From: Evernia prunastri
Lineage: Eukaryota > Ascomycota > Lecanoromycetes > Lecanorales > Parmeliaceae
Direction: 5' to 3'
Assembly (NCBI GenBank): GCA_003184365.1
Contig: NKYR01000009.1
Span: 62,001 to 126,000, forward strand
DNA length: 64,000 nucleotides
Shown here: positions 12,601 to 24,214 of the stretch, one piece after another
How positions within the stretch are numbered: position 1 is the stretch's first letter
How the letters are laid out: the number at the start of each line of letters is the position of its first letter
The notes under the pieces: generated by a model
The model's input: the letters and a program-made list of their open reading frames with translations, nothing else
The model's database searches: none
Told to the model about the DNA's origin: nothing
Translations under genes and position numbers: made by a program

Positions 12601-15600
12601 ATGCACGATTGTCATTCTCTGACGCTGTTAATCGGCCTTTGACGGTTAACAGCTCCCTCTCCAATCGCTCCTTGTGCTGGTCGTTTCGGTAACGGAAGGT
12701 ATCTGAATCAGTGATCAATTTTGTGAGAGATTCCACTTCCTTTGTTAGACGGTGGCACTCAGACTCGATCTGGTCGCATTGCATACTCTTGACATCTAGC
12801 TCCTTTCTGAGGCTGGCTTGACGCTCATTGGCTTGCCGAGAGATGCTACGCTCCATTGCTGTCTCGGCCTGCAGTCTCGAGGACTCCGCCTCCACGAAGC
12901 GGTCACGCAATTTTTTCAATTCCGTTTGCAGGTCCTTACGGGTTTTCTCGGCAACAGCCCGTGCCTCGACTGCACGACGGAGGGTATCCTGTTGTACATA
13001 AAGTTCCTTCTCGATGGTAATCTTCGACTCGTTAAGATTCTGATATTCCTCCTTGAGGGTGGTCATTTTGTGATCGCTTAGCATCTGAACGTCGTCCCTA
13101 GACTGTCTTTCGCGACTGAGCTCCGCCTGAACCTGAAACAATTCAGCCTTAAGATCCTCTATCTGACCGTTCAGCATCTTGCGGCTATTGCTGGCCTGCG
13201 TGTCCTCGGATAATTTGGCATCAAGGATTCTCTTGGTGTCTGCTGCCTCCCTTTCCAATTGAACTTTTTGTGATTTTGTAGCGTCCATTTCTGCTTGGAT
13301 CTCGCGCAAGCGTATTTGGATATTGTCGTGCCGAGAAGCGAACATGCTTCGCTCCGCCTCCAGTGACGTGCGCTCCGCATCTTGCCTTTTTTGATCCGAT
13401 CTCAATACAGCAATCTCGCTCTCCTTGCGCCTCATCATATCCTCATAGCCGGTCGACGTGGACGAAAGCTCTTGAAGTTGTTGACGAATTTGGCGGTTGT
13501 CGTCCAAAAGATCCTTTACCTGTTTTCGCGAAAGCTGCAAGTCCTTTGTAGTGGTAGCGAGCTTGATGTCTAGATCTTGATCCGTTTTGAGTAGCTTATT
13601 TTCCAGATCGGAGACTTTTCGTTCTTGCAAGTGCAATTGACTCTCTAGCATCTTGTTGCTCTGAATGAGCACCTCATGCTTGTCGTTCTTCTCCGACCTA
13701 GCTCTCTCATTTTCGCCAATTCGATGGTCCAGATCAGAAATCTTGTCTAGGAGCTCGTTCTTGTCAGTTTCCAGTCGGCCAATGATATGTCCCGCCTGCT
13801 CTAGCTGACCACGCCATTCCTCAGCTTGCTCTTCCGCCCTCTTCTTAGCATCAATGAGATCGTCAAGCTGATCTTCAAGGCTCTCTTGATCTTCTATCGC
13901 ACCTGCAAGCTTCTCAGTTAGCTCTGCTTCACGCTGCTGAAGGCGCTTAAAAATCTCCTCTTTGTCGAGCGCAAGTGAGCGTTCACTTTCAAGTGTCTGC
14001 TGAATGCGTTGGACTTCGGTGTCTGCACGCCTTCTTTCCTCTTCCATCCTCAGCCGATCGTTACTCTCCTGCTCTACTCGGACCTCCAGCTTCTGAATCT
14101 TCTCATCGCGTTTTCTGACTTCTCCAGCCGTCCGGGTAGCCCCCAGCAGAGGCTTCATCCGAACGAACAGTCTCCACCACGGATTATTACAGAGGTCGTT
14201 GTAGACCGCGAAGTTACGCTGAATGATTCGAGTCGCTTCCGCGCGGTATAAGCGCTTGTTTGCGATCCTTCGTTGGGTAAAACCGCGTGAAATTGATTGG
14301 AACCTAGAGACAATATCGCGAATGAGGGAGTCACGCCGTTCTTCGAGTTCTGCCAGCACGCCGGCTCTGAAGAAGACCTTCGTCAAGCCTACTCGATAAA
14401 AAGCATTGTCCAAGTCCAGCTTCTCGAGCATTATCTGGGCGGCCGTTCGTCCTTCAAGATAGCCCTTAGGCATATCACGGCAGAGAACTTCGTATCTCTG
14501 ACGAAATTCTGAGAAAGGTAGCCTATTAGGGAAACCGGTTCTGGCAATTCTTATTCCCTCAAGAACACCATTGCACCGCAATTGGTCGAGGACGAGCGGT
14601 GCGCTGAATTGCTTAGGCCGCTTCTTATGATTTGGAAGAATACAACGTACAAAGTGGGGATGGGTGGAGTGAAGCTGATTCATCAAGCTCGAAAGTTGTT
14701 CCTTGTGTCGTTGTGCCACCGTCCTAAAGAGCCCTTTCTTGACACGACTCCTTGTTGCGCCGGCATCTTCACCATGGTCGGCACAGTCAGTAAAGAGCGT
14801 AGCAATGTGTCCATCACTAGAAGATGCAAGGAGCCTTGTGACATTGTCATTAAGCGGGTCCTTGTTCTTGTCTAGCCATCCAACCGTAGAGTACTCCACT
14901 TCAGCTGCGTAGTGAGTCAGAATGAATCCTTGAGCTAGCCGTGACGGTCGATATTTGGATGTCTTCCGCTCCCACAAGGAGTGCATCTTCTCCGTAAAGG
15001 ATTTGTCGGTAGCTTTTGGCATGACAGAGTCTTCGTCGAGGCAGGAGAAAATTCCTATGGGATTTGGGAGCTCAATGAGATCAATGGTTGGCTGGAGGTC
15101 TTTCCCAAAATCGATAAATTTCCACTCAATCTGCTCCCTCGCGTACTCTTCTTGCTCCAGGACAAACATGTGATGGTTGAAGTATTGCTGCAGTTTCTCG
15201 TTGGTGTAATTGATGCACAATTGCTCAAAGCTATTGTCCTCGAATATCTCAAAACCGGCGATGTCCAGGACTCCGATAAAATGAGAGTCGTCAAGACCCA
15301 TCCCAGTCCGATCAAGCTGACGATTGATCCGGGACACGAGATCGCCAAAAGCTCGTTCGTAAATGCCCTTGGATAACGCATCCAAAGACGAGCGGACCTG
15401 TTCTGGCGTTTGAATTTTCTCGACCCACTCTCTTCCAGCCTTCACTTTAGGGTGAAGCAATCCCTGAATGAAAGACTCTACGGCAATTCCAAGCAGCCGG
15501 CAGACTTTCTCGGCTTGCGCATGAGCATCTTCCGTGAGTGTCGCTTGATCGGCCCGTATGCTCTCCTTCATCACTGTGACGTTACCAAGGAGCAAGACCG

Positions 15601-17069
15601 CAGCGACAGTACGGAGCACAGATCGCTGCTCCTTTTCAGAAAAGCCCATGACATGGAAGGCCTCCAGCAGCGCGTTCCACTCGTCCGTATCTGAGACTCC
15701 AGCAATCATATCATTACCGTCTCTCGTGTAGATGAAGTCTCCCACCCCTAGATCAGCAATCATGAATTCATCCTTCATATGACGGTCTGCCCCTCTGAGC
15801 AACTGATAGAACACGTGGTAATTTCTTTCACTGGAATTAAGTTTTACAACTCGAGACTTCTCCAGCAGATACCAGTCAATGAAAGCTCCTGCAATTTGTC
15901 CTGACCGAGTGAATCCGATACGAATGAACTTCCCGAAACGGGAGGAATTGTTGTTGCGTACAGTTTGGGCATTTCCAAAAGCCTCTAGGATCGGGTTAGC
16001 TCTCAAGATCTGCTGCGAAAGGTTAGAGAACTGTCTTCCTCCCGATCTTACGCCTGGAGAGTCAGAAGTCGCCACGGCCGCAAGATACTGGATGACTTTC
16101 TTAGTGTTCTCAGTTTTGCCAGCACCAGATTCGCCGCTGGTCGAAGCATTAGCGTCGGCTGGATACTTGCTGCAACAGACACCTACGTAACTAGAATACT
16201 CTGATTTTCTCCTTCCTCGATCAGGTTTCGGAATGCACCGTCGGCCATGGCATATATGTGAGGTTTCGTATCTTCCCTGCTGCGGCCCCTGTACATCTTC
16301 ATGCATTCATTGGTGTAAATAGGCAGGGGACAGTATGGATTGACAGTGACCAAAAATAATCCAGAATACGTCTGGTGGAATCGGTTAGCTATGCCTTATG
16401 GTCGCTCGCATGACTTACATAGATCAGATCTGTTTGGTATCTCATGTGGAGATTATGGACCACAGAGGCTTCGTTCAGGTGAGTGAGCTCGGCCATATCG
16501 TCGGCCTTGTCGAACTTGGCAGGGTTCACTTTGTCAACGGTCTCGGAATCAACCTCTCGTTGCTGAAATGCTGTCAGTATTCCCAGCAAGTTCGATTGGA
16601 TTTTTGGCCATCATACGCTCCCGTCGTCACATTGCACTAGCAACCGGTCTCCACGAAGCTCTTCGACGACCCATCCTCTTATAAACGCAGACTGTGGGTC
16701 TCGCAGCCAGACGTAACGCTTCCCAGAAAAGTCGTTCTCGCCCTCGATTCCTCCAACTTTGTCACCAGCCCTTTGAGATTCTTCGGTCTTAATGAACTTT
16801 GGTGCAAAGGTGTTGGATGATTGGTGAATCGTCCTGGTTGAATTCGATCTCTGCATTGCTGGCTGCAACGGCGCAAAGCTGGTTCCACTTGCGGGGGAAA
16901 ATGACTGGTTGCGATTATGCGCTGCAGAGGTTCCTGTGCCCGAAGGCGAGGTGATGATAGCAGATTTGGGCCTTGTACTCGGCGCCGCAAGGCCTGGCGA
17001 AGGGGAAGGTGAACCTCTGTCGAAAGGATTGTTGCGCCATCGGGCGCTGCCAGGGCCTGTTGTTGACAT
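9648..17069 (-). CDS. Conventional (class II) myosin heavy chain
   Basis: Five exons: 16617..17069, 16419..16562, 16187..16371, 10154..16136 and 9648..10091. The sum is 7209 nt, 2402 aa. The order is a disordered Ser-rich N-terminus, an SH3-like N-terminal domain (RYVWLRDPQSAFIRGWV), then the motor. The motor has the P-loop GESGAGKTENTKK at about residue 262 (formed across an intron), switch I NNNSSRFGKF and switch II DIAGFEIFEDNSFEQLCINY. An IQ-like neck follows (RFQSISRGFTQRRI) and then a coiled coil of roughly 1,450 residues. Length and coil fit filamentous-fungal myosin II, which forms the cytokinetic ring at septa. The start is set at MSTTGPGSARWRNN; an upstream in-frame ATG at 17105 only adds a low-complexity ERERER stretch from the pyrimidine tract. 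The tail end is Gly/Ser-rich and non-helical. It is divergent from the Red1-like gene. Confidence 0.95.
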
Positions 17070-17837
17070 GCTGCCTCTCTCTCTCTCTCTCTCTCTCTCT
17101 GCCAAATCAGCAGAAAATTAAACGGCCCGTAAAGGCATGTTATTATCAGTTTGGAAAGGAAATCAACATGTTGCCCGTTTTGTAATAGATGAGCGAAAGA
17201 TGAGGAGAGCGAACCCAAAGCACCTGGCTCGCAGTGCTGGACATCCAAAACCAAAAGTAAACACAGCGATTATTAGCTCCTGCAGGGGTAGATTTCGCGT
17301 CGCCTCGGTCGCGCTTGCCAAAAAAAGATTAGCTCGGCGCTAAACGGGCCGAAAACTTCTCCGTCGAGCCTCCCTCCAATTCCAAAGTCCAACTTGAGTG
17401 AATGCGGGTGATCCCTCTAATTAGTGAGAGAAACACAGTACTCATAGGTATCGTAATATATCGTTGCCGCTGACCTACGCTGCTACATCTTCCTCACTAC
17501 TCTATTCGACTCTACTCTCCTCTACTCTACTCCTACTCTTCTCTTCTCTTCACTTCACTTCACTTCACTTCACTTCACTTCACTTCACTACATTTCTCTT
17601 CCCTCTCAGTAGAGAGCGAACCTTCGACACTCGCTCCTGCGAAGCGTCTCTATCCTTGAACCGTAGATTCCTACCATTACTCATTCCACATCCCTCCACG
17701 TTCACCATGCGCGCTGCTCTGCGCACTTTCCCATTTACAGTCAAATACTCTCTCACAACTTCGCGACTCATCTCCAGTGAATCTCGACCCCTGACCTCCT
17801 CGTGACATATGGGGCAATCGTTTCTCTGACAATCGCC
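17070..17837. promoter_or_regulatory. Divergent promoter region, myosin II / Red1-like
   Basis: A 768-bp region between two head-to-head start codons. It has a CT dinucleotide run at about 17073-17102, directly upstream of the myosin start (GA on the mRNA strand). A pentamer TTCAC tandem run lies at about 17550-17590 within a CT-rich tract that probably belongs to the 5' UTR of the Red1-like gene. I see no coding exon here. Pyrimidine-rich leaders of this kind are common in filamentous fungi. Confidence 0.55.
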
Positions 17838-20800
17838 ATGTCGAATTATCCTCCTCCACCTACATTTGGAACCCCTTTCAACCCTAATGTCCATATGGAA
17901 CCACCCGTTGGCAGCTACGATCATCGTCTACCTCAATACCCGTATCCGTATCAGAACGCTTCGTCTCTGTATGGTCAAGGCCAAACAAATGGCACGCCTA
18001 GAATACCGCATATGAATGCGAATACTCATTCCTTTCGTTCAAATGCTCAGGATTCGACAATATCTAGCTCTGGAAATGAAGGGAATGGGGCCCCATACGC
18101 ACCTTACAATGGACAATCCCAGTACGGTGCCTTTCGACCTCCGGCATTCCCTCCAACGCCGCTTGCGCATGGCATACCTTCTCACGAAACTCGACCCTTC
18201 AGCCAACCCTCCATAAACTCAAATCTTCCTTCAAACTCAAGTACTGTCTTCTCAAGCGTACCATTTGCTCCTGAAGTCTCAAGCACGGACGTTGGTGTTT
18301 CAGATACGGTTGCACCTGCGTTGTCCGAATTGGAAGACGGTGAACTCGACGACGGAGAAGTCGACGAACCAACCGTTTATTCAAGAGCAAGTACGTCGAC
18401 CTCGTCAAGATTGTCGCAACAAAAGCGGCATGACAACGAAGAATCTACAGACAAAGTATTCAGTCACCATGTTGCAAACACCCCAAACGAACCGCTTCCG
18501 GGGCTAATCCAAGGTACATTCCTGCTCCTCAACCTTGTTGACTTACTTGTCGATGTCAGATTCTAAATTTTTTGACTTAGGCTCGCTTCCTACGCCTAAC
18601 CCCCAGGGCTTCACTACATCAAAACATCAGCAACATTCCATGCGAAACGGCTTCGTTGGTAGTTCAAATGAACCTATGCCTTCGCTGACAGCAGAGACAA
18701 CATCAACTCAACACCAACTTTCAGCGAATGCCGCTCCACGAGGACTAAAGGAAGCCAATCTGCAGTCAGCAGATCAGTCAGATCAGAAGATCGAGGAAGC
18801 CAAACAAGCATTAAGGGATTTGCGTTCGCAGGGATTTGATTTCAATCAACTTGTCAATAAGGGCTTAAATCCCGTTGTGCTCCAGAAACTCTACAGCAGT
18901 ATCGGGCAACCAGTCACAGCAACGTCAAATCTACTGCGACCAAAAACCTTGGAACCGCGGGTTATTGCTACAGCAGCGCCGACTGAAAGCCCACTAGTTG
19001 CAGCAACAGCTGGTGTCCACGACCAACAGCTCATTTCATCACGAAGAGATTTGAATGGCGACATCTTTCGTAGAGATACAACTCCAAATCTTGCCACCCA
19101 TGAAGACAGGATCAACAGCCAAACAACTGTTGCAGCGGCCAAGAACGAGGGAAAGTCAGTGTCAAGTCAAGGCAGCTTAGCGATATCCTCGAAACCCTCA
19201 AATTTAAATCTCTTGGGTAAAGCTTCCGGGAGCAAAGCTGGCGAGACCAAAATACTCGATCGCAAAGATTATATTGCACGAATGCTGGCAGCTAAGGCTG
19301 GCAAGCCCGCCGCCAGCGCCGCTACTATTGTCTCCCCTAAAACGTCCACCATCACGGACTTAGGAGCATCTGCTCAAATTCGATCGCCAGATGCTACTGC
19401 GGCAACGAACCTTGCTCCCGCTCACGAAGCCGCAAGTGAATCCGTTGATATTGGACCCGGAACTCAAAGGGAAGACACAGATGCAGAAGTGAAAAGAAGA
19501 GCACAGACAGATCTAGCTCGTCAGAAGATCGAGGCGTTAAAACTCCGTGAGAGTGTTCAACAACAGGCTCGATCAGCAACCAGCAGTGATGCAATGAAAG
19601 ATGGTCAGCAACCTCCGCCTAAAAGTGTTTCAAATATCCCGGCTGAGAATCATATTCCATCACTTCGACATGTACCCAATCGTCAAAGTTCTTACTTCTC
19701 CCCCTCAAGCCAGAAACCCCCTTTTAACATACCAGGATTGTTTATGACATCAGATGCTCCAAAACCAGTGAACCCTCCGCAGCCAGTCGCGAACGAGGCT
19801 ACCGCGGTCTTGCCGCAGAGAGTCAGTTACGCCACCCTTGATTTATCACAGCAAGGCCCTCGTCCCCAGACTGCAGTGTCGACCCAATCTCCACCGGTAA
19901 ATACGACATCGCGCTTACCCGAAACCTCCTCCGACCTCAATCATGCTTCACCAGCGATCGCGACTATTACAACAACAACATCGTCCAATCGTAAGCGCCA
20001 GAAAGCTTCTGACTTCATCGATTCACCTTCTACAAGGGTAAAGAGACCACTAGGACAGCAGGAGGACATTAGTGTCATTATAGATATTAGCGATGATGAG
20101 GTCAGCGACACTACCTCGGGAGATGAAGTCTTAGACGTAGAGTCTACCGGTCGTCGAGCCTCTCTATCAAAAGTTACTACTCCAGGCGACGGCAGAGAGA
20201 AAACAGTCAAGGGCCTCCCTCAGCTCACTGATTTTCCGCCACGCAAGAAAGCAGTTGTTGTTACGCCTCCTGTTACACAGGCGTTCGGGCAGGGTAGCGA
20301 TCTGAAAGGTCTGAAATCGAAGGAGATGGAAATCGAAGTCCTGAACCGCCAGATTGCTGAGCTCCAGCAGCGTATCGCTATCAAGGCAAAGCAAGCTAAA
20401 AGTGGCACTCATAGTCCTGAAGCTTCCAGCCGTGTAACGATCTCACCACCACCAGGTGAGGCTTCACATCAAATCCACGGTGAACCAAATTTGCCCTCGA
20501 ATGTCTCAGACTCAAGGGATGGCGATGTCGCACCTGTCGAAGATCGAGAAGCTTCCGTCGCAGTCGCCGAGGGAAATCGATCCGCCGCAGCAGAGCAGCT
20601 AAATGCAGAGCGACAATTAGAGGAAGTCGAGCTGGCAAAAGCCGAGGCTGAGCGTTGCTTGGCTGCGGAAATTTCTCAGCCCTCGGCGGCGGATAAATCG
20701 CTTAAGGGGGAAGAAAAAACGCAAATTCCACAAGCAGAGGAGCAGTCACATCTACAAGAAGGGTTGCCGCGATTCAAAGACGAACAGCAGAAGCAGGTCC

Positions 20801-22665
20801 AGGATGAGGAACAGTGCAGTCTGGAAGCAAGCCAGAGTCAACAAGGGCGCGAAGCACAGACCAAAAAAATCCGACAACTGGAAGTAGACCGCCATTTTCA
20901 GGAGCAAGAAGAGAGACATGTGCAAGAGGCACGACAAGAGCGCTTGCGAGAGCAAGAACGAGAGAAATCCCTCGATGACCAGCGGCAGGCTCGAAAGTCC
21001 GAAATAGAGTCAGGATTGCCAATCCTCGATGCCGAAGTCGAGAGGACGAGAAAGAGACTGGAGTCTTTACGACAGGAAATGGCAGGTCTAGAAAAGGAAC
21101 TCCAGAAAGGAATTGAAGGCAGGCAGAGTCTGATTGACGAGCTCCATAACTTATCGCGATCTAGAGAGGCACTGCCTGGGCCTATGGATCTTGATCCCCG
21201 TGACGAGGGTGATGTAGCCCAGCAATCTACGAACATCCAAGAATTACCAGGTAAGTTCGCCTAACCATCGAGGCTGTCGATGTGTCAGAGTAACACAGAT
21301 TGATTGGGGTGTCTCTTCTTAGCTGTGACCAAACTTTCCACGTCAGTTGAGATGGGCCCCAACTCGGATCAAATACAGCTTTCGGGCGCTGTCGGGAACG
21401 GTAGGGTGGTGCAAGAAAAGCCTTCATCAGCGCAAACCACGGACGATTGCATGTCAGATGGAGAAGTCGAGGAAGACGTCATGGACATATCCCGTAGCGA
21501 TGTCGACGAAGCCGAGCATTCGGTTTACAGCCCGAAGCCCTTGACTGAGGTTCAGGACGCTACTGGGTTCATTGACAACGACGAGAACTATGAGCCACCT
21601 AATGAAATTAATATAACCCAAGGACAGGAGCTAGGTCCGGATCATGTCCTGTTGTATCCGGACCACGAAACGGCGAAGACCGATCTTCCAGCTGTATCGC
21701 AAAGTCAGATTTCTGCTAATCAGTATGCCGAGCCTAGAGAAAAGCCGGCTTCGGGTGAACCATCCTCCGCCATCAACGCTAACATGGCGGATGACGAGCA
21801 GTCACAGCGGTCACTATCTTGTAGTCCGTCTCTGGCTGATGCCAGCGACCCCGATGATTATGAGCCGCCGGAGCCAGCGCCGTCAGGGGAAGAGGCGCCG
21901 CGGCGTGCTCAGATGCCGAGAGCAGTCTCGGAGAAATCCTTCTCGCCACCTGATGTCGATACTAATGGTTTCGTCGAGCCCGCGAGCTCGGATTTAACAC
22001 CGGCAGTCCATCAAAAGATAAATGTCGACACCACTACAGTTGGGGCTAAGTCTCACAGTGTATGATGTTGTTCTTCTTTCACGATGCTGGCTGATACCAA
22101 CCAGGTGCAAAAGCTTGAGCCAAGCCACAAAATGGGACATTTTACCCCGTATGAAAGTCCCTTGAAGCAATTCAAGTCATTTCGGTATCATCCTCAGTAT
22201 CTTAAGGAAGTCTCCAATGGCTTTCGATCATTGACTTACAGTCATACTATCAATCCAGAAATTCCACTTTGTCGCTATGAATTAGACGGCGTATGCAATG
22301 ACGATTCTTGTCAAAGTCAGCATCTGAGAGACATTGGTTTGAGTGGTGCGTTGATTGAGGCTTGGTTGCGTGTATTTCTTCGCTGCTTGTCGACCATGTT
22401 CTTCAATTTGCTATCTTTGTTCATTTATCAATCCTTGACAGTTCGCTGGCTGACCCAGGGTGTATCACTCTCAGATGATAAGATCCTTGTTGATCTGGGA
22501 GCTAAACCGGATCACGGCTCCTCGGAAGAATTCGGTAACGGCTTGAGAGAGATCATCCACGACATCCGTTCCAAGAAGATCCGAGATTTCAACATCGTGG
22601 CAGGAAAAATAACCACATATCGTGCCAAATTCCGCGGAGACAGCTCCAAGGTCTTACCCTTGTAA
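17838..22665 (+). CDS. ZFC3H1/Red1-type zinc-finger protein
   Basis: Five exons: 17838..18513, 18581..21250, 21323..22059, 22105..22345 and 22475..22665. The sum is 4515 nt, 1504 aa. Most of the protein is disordered. There is a Pro/Tyr-rich N-terminus, an acidic patch ELEDGELDDGEVDEP, and an acidic motif DISDDEVSD at about residue 730. A long charged coiled coil follows (about residues 830-1110). Near the C-terminus is CRYELDGVCNDDSCQSQH, giving C-x7-C-x4-C-x3-H, the zf-C3H1 zinc finger found in human ZFC3H1 and fission yeast Red1. The joined GLSDDKILVDLG just after it also fits the family. Red1/ZFC3H1 link the Mtr4-type helicase to the exosome for nuclear RNA decay; the role here is by homology. 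The 22346..22474 intron uses the acceptor CTCTCAG that restores SDDK. Confidence 0.8.
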
Positions 22666-23331
22666 GAAAGACTCGTAGAAGAACGACAACCGTGCAAGCC
22701 CGTCTTGGTGTTGAGGAGAGACAAAAAGACCAGCGTTGGGAAGACAGTGGCAAGTTGGCAATACGTTGTCACCGACTGGCGTCTCTCTAGGATTCTTGCG
22801 TAGCCCACAGGCATTCATTTTCCTTGTGTGTAGCAAGCATAGCGTGGACCTGACGCATGCAGCATATTCGAAGATACCCAAATCTAATTGGACGGTCTAG
22901 ACGTTCTTGCGGAAGGAGCTGGACTCAAAGAATGAAGGAAGGCTAACCCCAGCGATAATCATCTTTTGAGGTCCTTGAAGAGTGCGGTAGGCCGCAGGCG
23001 TCGACGCAATGGAAGGAAAGACTGGGAGATGACCTTGCAAGAAAAAGATTATAATTGCTTATTAGCTAGTAATGATAACTTTTGAATGACAACTCTTATG
23101 TGATCCAAACAATGCTATATGCATTCTCGTTTTCCTTTTCTCGAGGTGTCTTTCAAATGTGTACTATTGCAATGTCCATCGGAGGTAAGCCGGTGCCTGG
23201 CCCCTTAAATTACCACCTACATTTGTTACTCTGAGCTGCATTTTTAAGTAGATTGCGAAAGTCGACGTAGGTAGGTCTTTATGATTTGGTGAATTATCCT
23301 GTAGGGTCTCGGGATGGACACCAGGCAAAAA

Positions 23332-23526
23332 TGGTTGATTAAGGAGGGATTCGAACCCGCGACCTTCTCCGCATTTCTGTTAAGGAGACTACGAAGGGGT
23401 TAAATGTTATTTATTTGATTAAGGTAGACTGTCAAGCGGAACGTACTGTGATAACCACTGGATGGTTTGTTAGTACGGTATTATTATGCTTGGAAACAAA
23501 TGAAACTCACACTACACCACTCAACC
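23332..23526 (-). tRNA. tRNA-Val-like gene or pseudogene, twice interrupted
   Basis: On the minus strand the 5' end GGTTGA can pair with TCAACC at the 3' end, followed by A and a T5 run (23327..23331) fitting a Pol III terminator. A perfect B box, GGTTCGAATCC, lies at 23347..23357. The D-arm of a tRNA-Val, GTGTAGT then TGGTTATCAC, is split by a 53-nt insert (23458..23510). The anticodon arm TCCGC/GCGGA is split after TTGACA, where fungal tRNA introns normally sit (after position 37). The apparent anticodon is GAC (Val), unusual for eukaryotes, which read these codons with AAC (inosine). There are also about 5 extra bases before the anticodon stem, about 4 before the 3' acceptor strand and a T-stem mismatch. 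It may therefore be a degenerate copy rather than a working tRNA. Confidence 0.45.
23458..23510 (-). other. 53-nt spliceosomal-intron-like insert in tRNA D-arm
   Basis: Read on the minus strand it starts GTGAGT, contains TACTAAC 15 nt before its end, and ends CCAG. These are a strong donor, a perfect branch site and an acceptor. Removing it joins GTGTAGT to TGGTTATCAC and recreates a perfect A box, TGGTGTAGTTGG. Whether it is ever spliced cannot be judged from sequence. Confidence 0.5.
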
Positions 23527-24099
23527 ATAACACTGAAAATATCACTATGTATATAAATATTCCCATTTGATTTACACAATATCGAATCTAAAGTACTTCT
23601 AAGCTACGGCCGTGCAACTCAGTTTACTCTAAAGCGGCCACGCTCGGGTGAGTTCCAAATGAACATTTCCCATGCCTTGATGCCTCGGAGCCACATTACT
23701 CAAAGGCTTCAGAGCATAGAAAGCATGTCTTCAGGAGTTAAGGACCCTTGAGCCAATCAGTCAAGACCTGCATGCACGTGTGTACGTGGATTGCATATGG
23801 ATTAGGCCCAGGCCTGACTGAATCCCACGGGATTGGGATTCCATCGGAACGGGAAGGTGAGAGAAATCGGACATTGAAACATGGGAGAATGGTAGCTCGC
23901 CATTGGCAGAATGATGGGCTGTCTTTTCTTTTTCCTTTTCATTCCTTTTCATGCACTGCTACGGAAGAATAAGAATAAGAATGGCTTAATGACTATGGAG
24001 GGAAACAGTAATGAGGTGGGGCTACAGTGGGGCTACAGTGGTACCTAGTAGTCGATCCTCGGAACGAAAGGGTAAGTAAGCAGGGAAGAGGGAATGGCA

Positions 24100-24106
24100 T
24101 ATATAA
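24100..24106 (+). promoter_or_regulatory. TATA-like element of the PhoD gene
   Basis: TATATAA, about 109 nt before the ATG at 24215. The spacing fits a core promoter with a short 5' UTR. The call rests on motif and position only. Confidence 0.4.
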
Positions 24107-24214
24107 GGAGCTCGGAAGATATACAAATGTGCATTGATCCAAAGTCCTGACTTGTGGTGAAAGACTACTGCTTATACCTACCCCACTTTCTCTTCTATCC
24201 TGCCACCTGCAAGT

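Larger units (their letters stand above)
22666..24214. other. Spacer with tRNA-like locus and phosphatase promoter
   Basis: 1.55 kb without a protein gene. It contains the interrupted tRNA-Val-like locus described separately. It also has a duplicated 12-mer (GGGGCTACAGTG, twice, about 24017-24042) and a TATA-like element before the PhoD gene. The short ORFs here are not supported. Confidence 0.5.

Noticed and set aside
17073..17105. Upstream in-frame ATG of myosin II adding an ERERER stretch
   Set aside because: The added residues come from the GA-repeat leader. MSTTGPGSARWRNN is the natural start.
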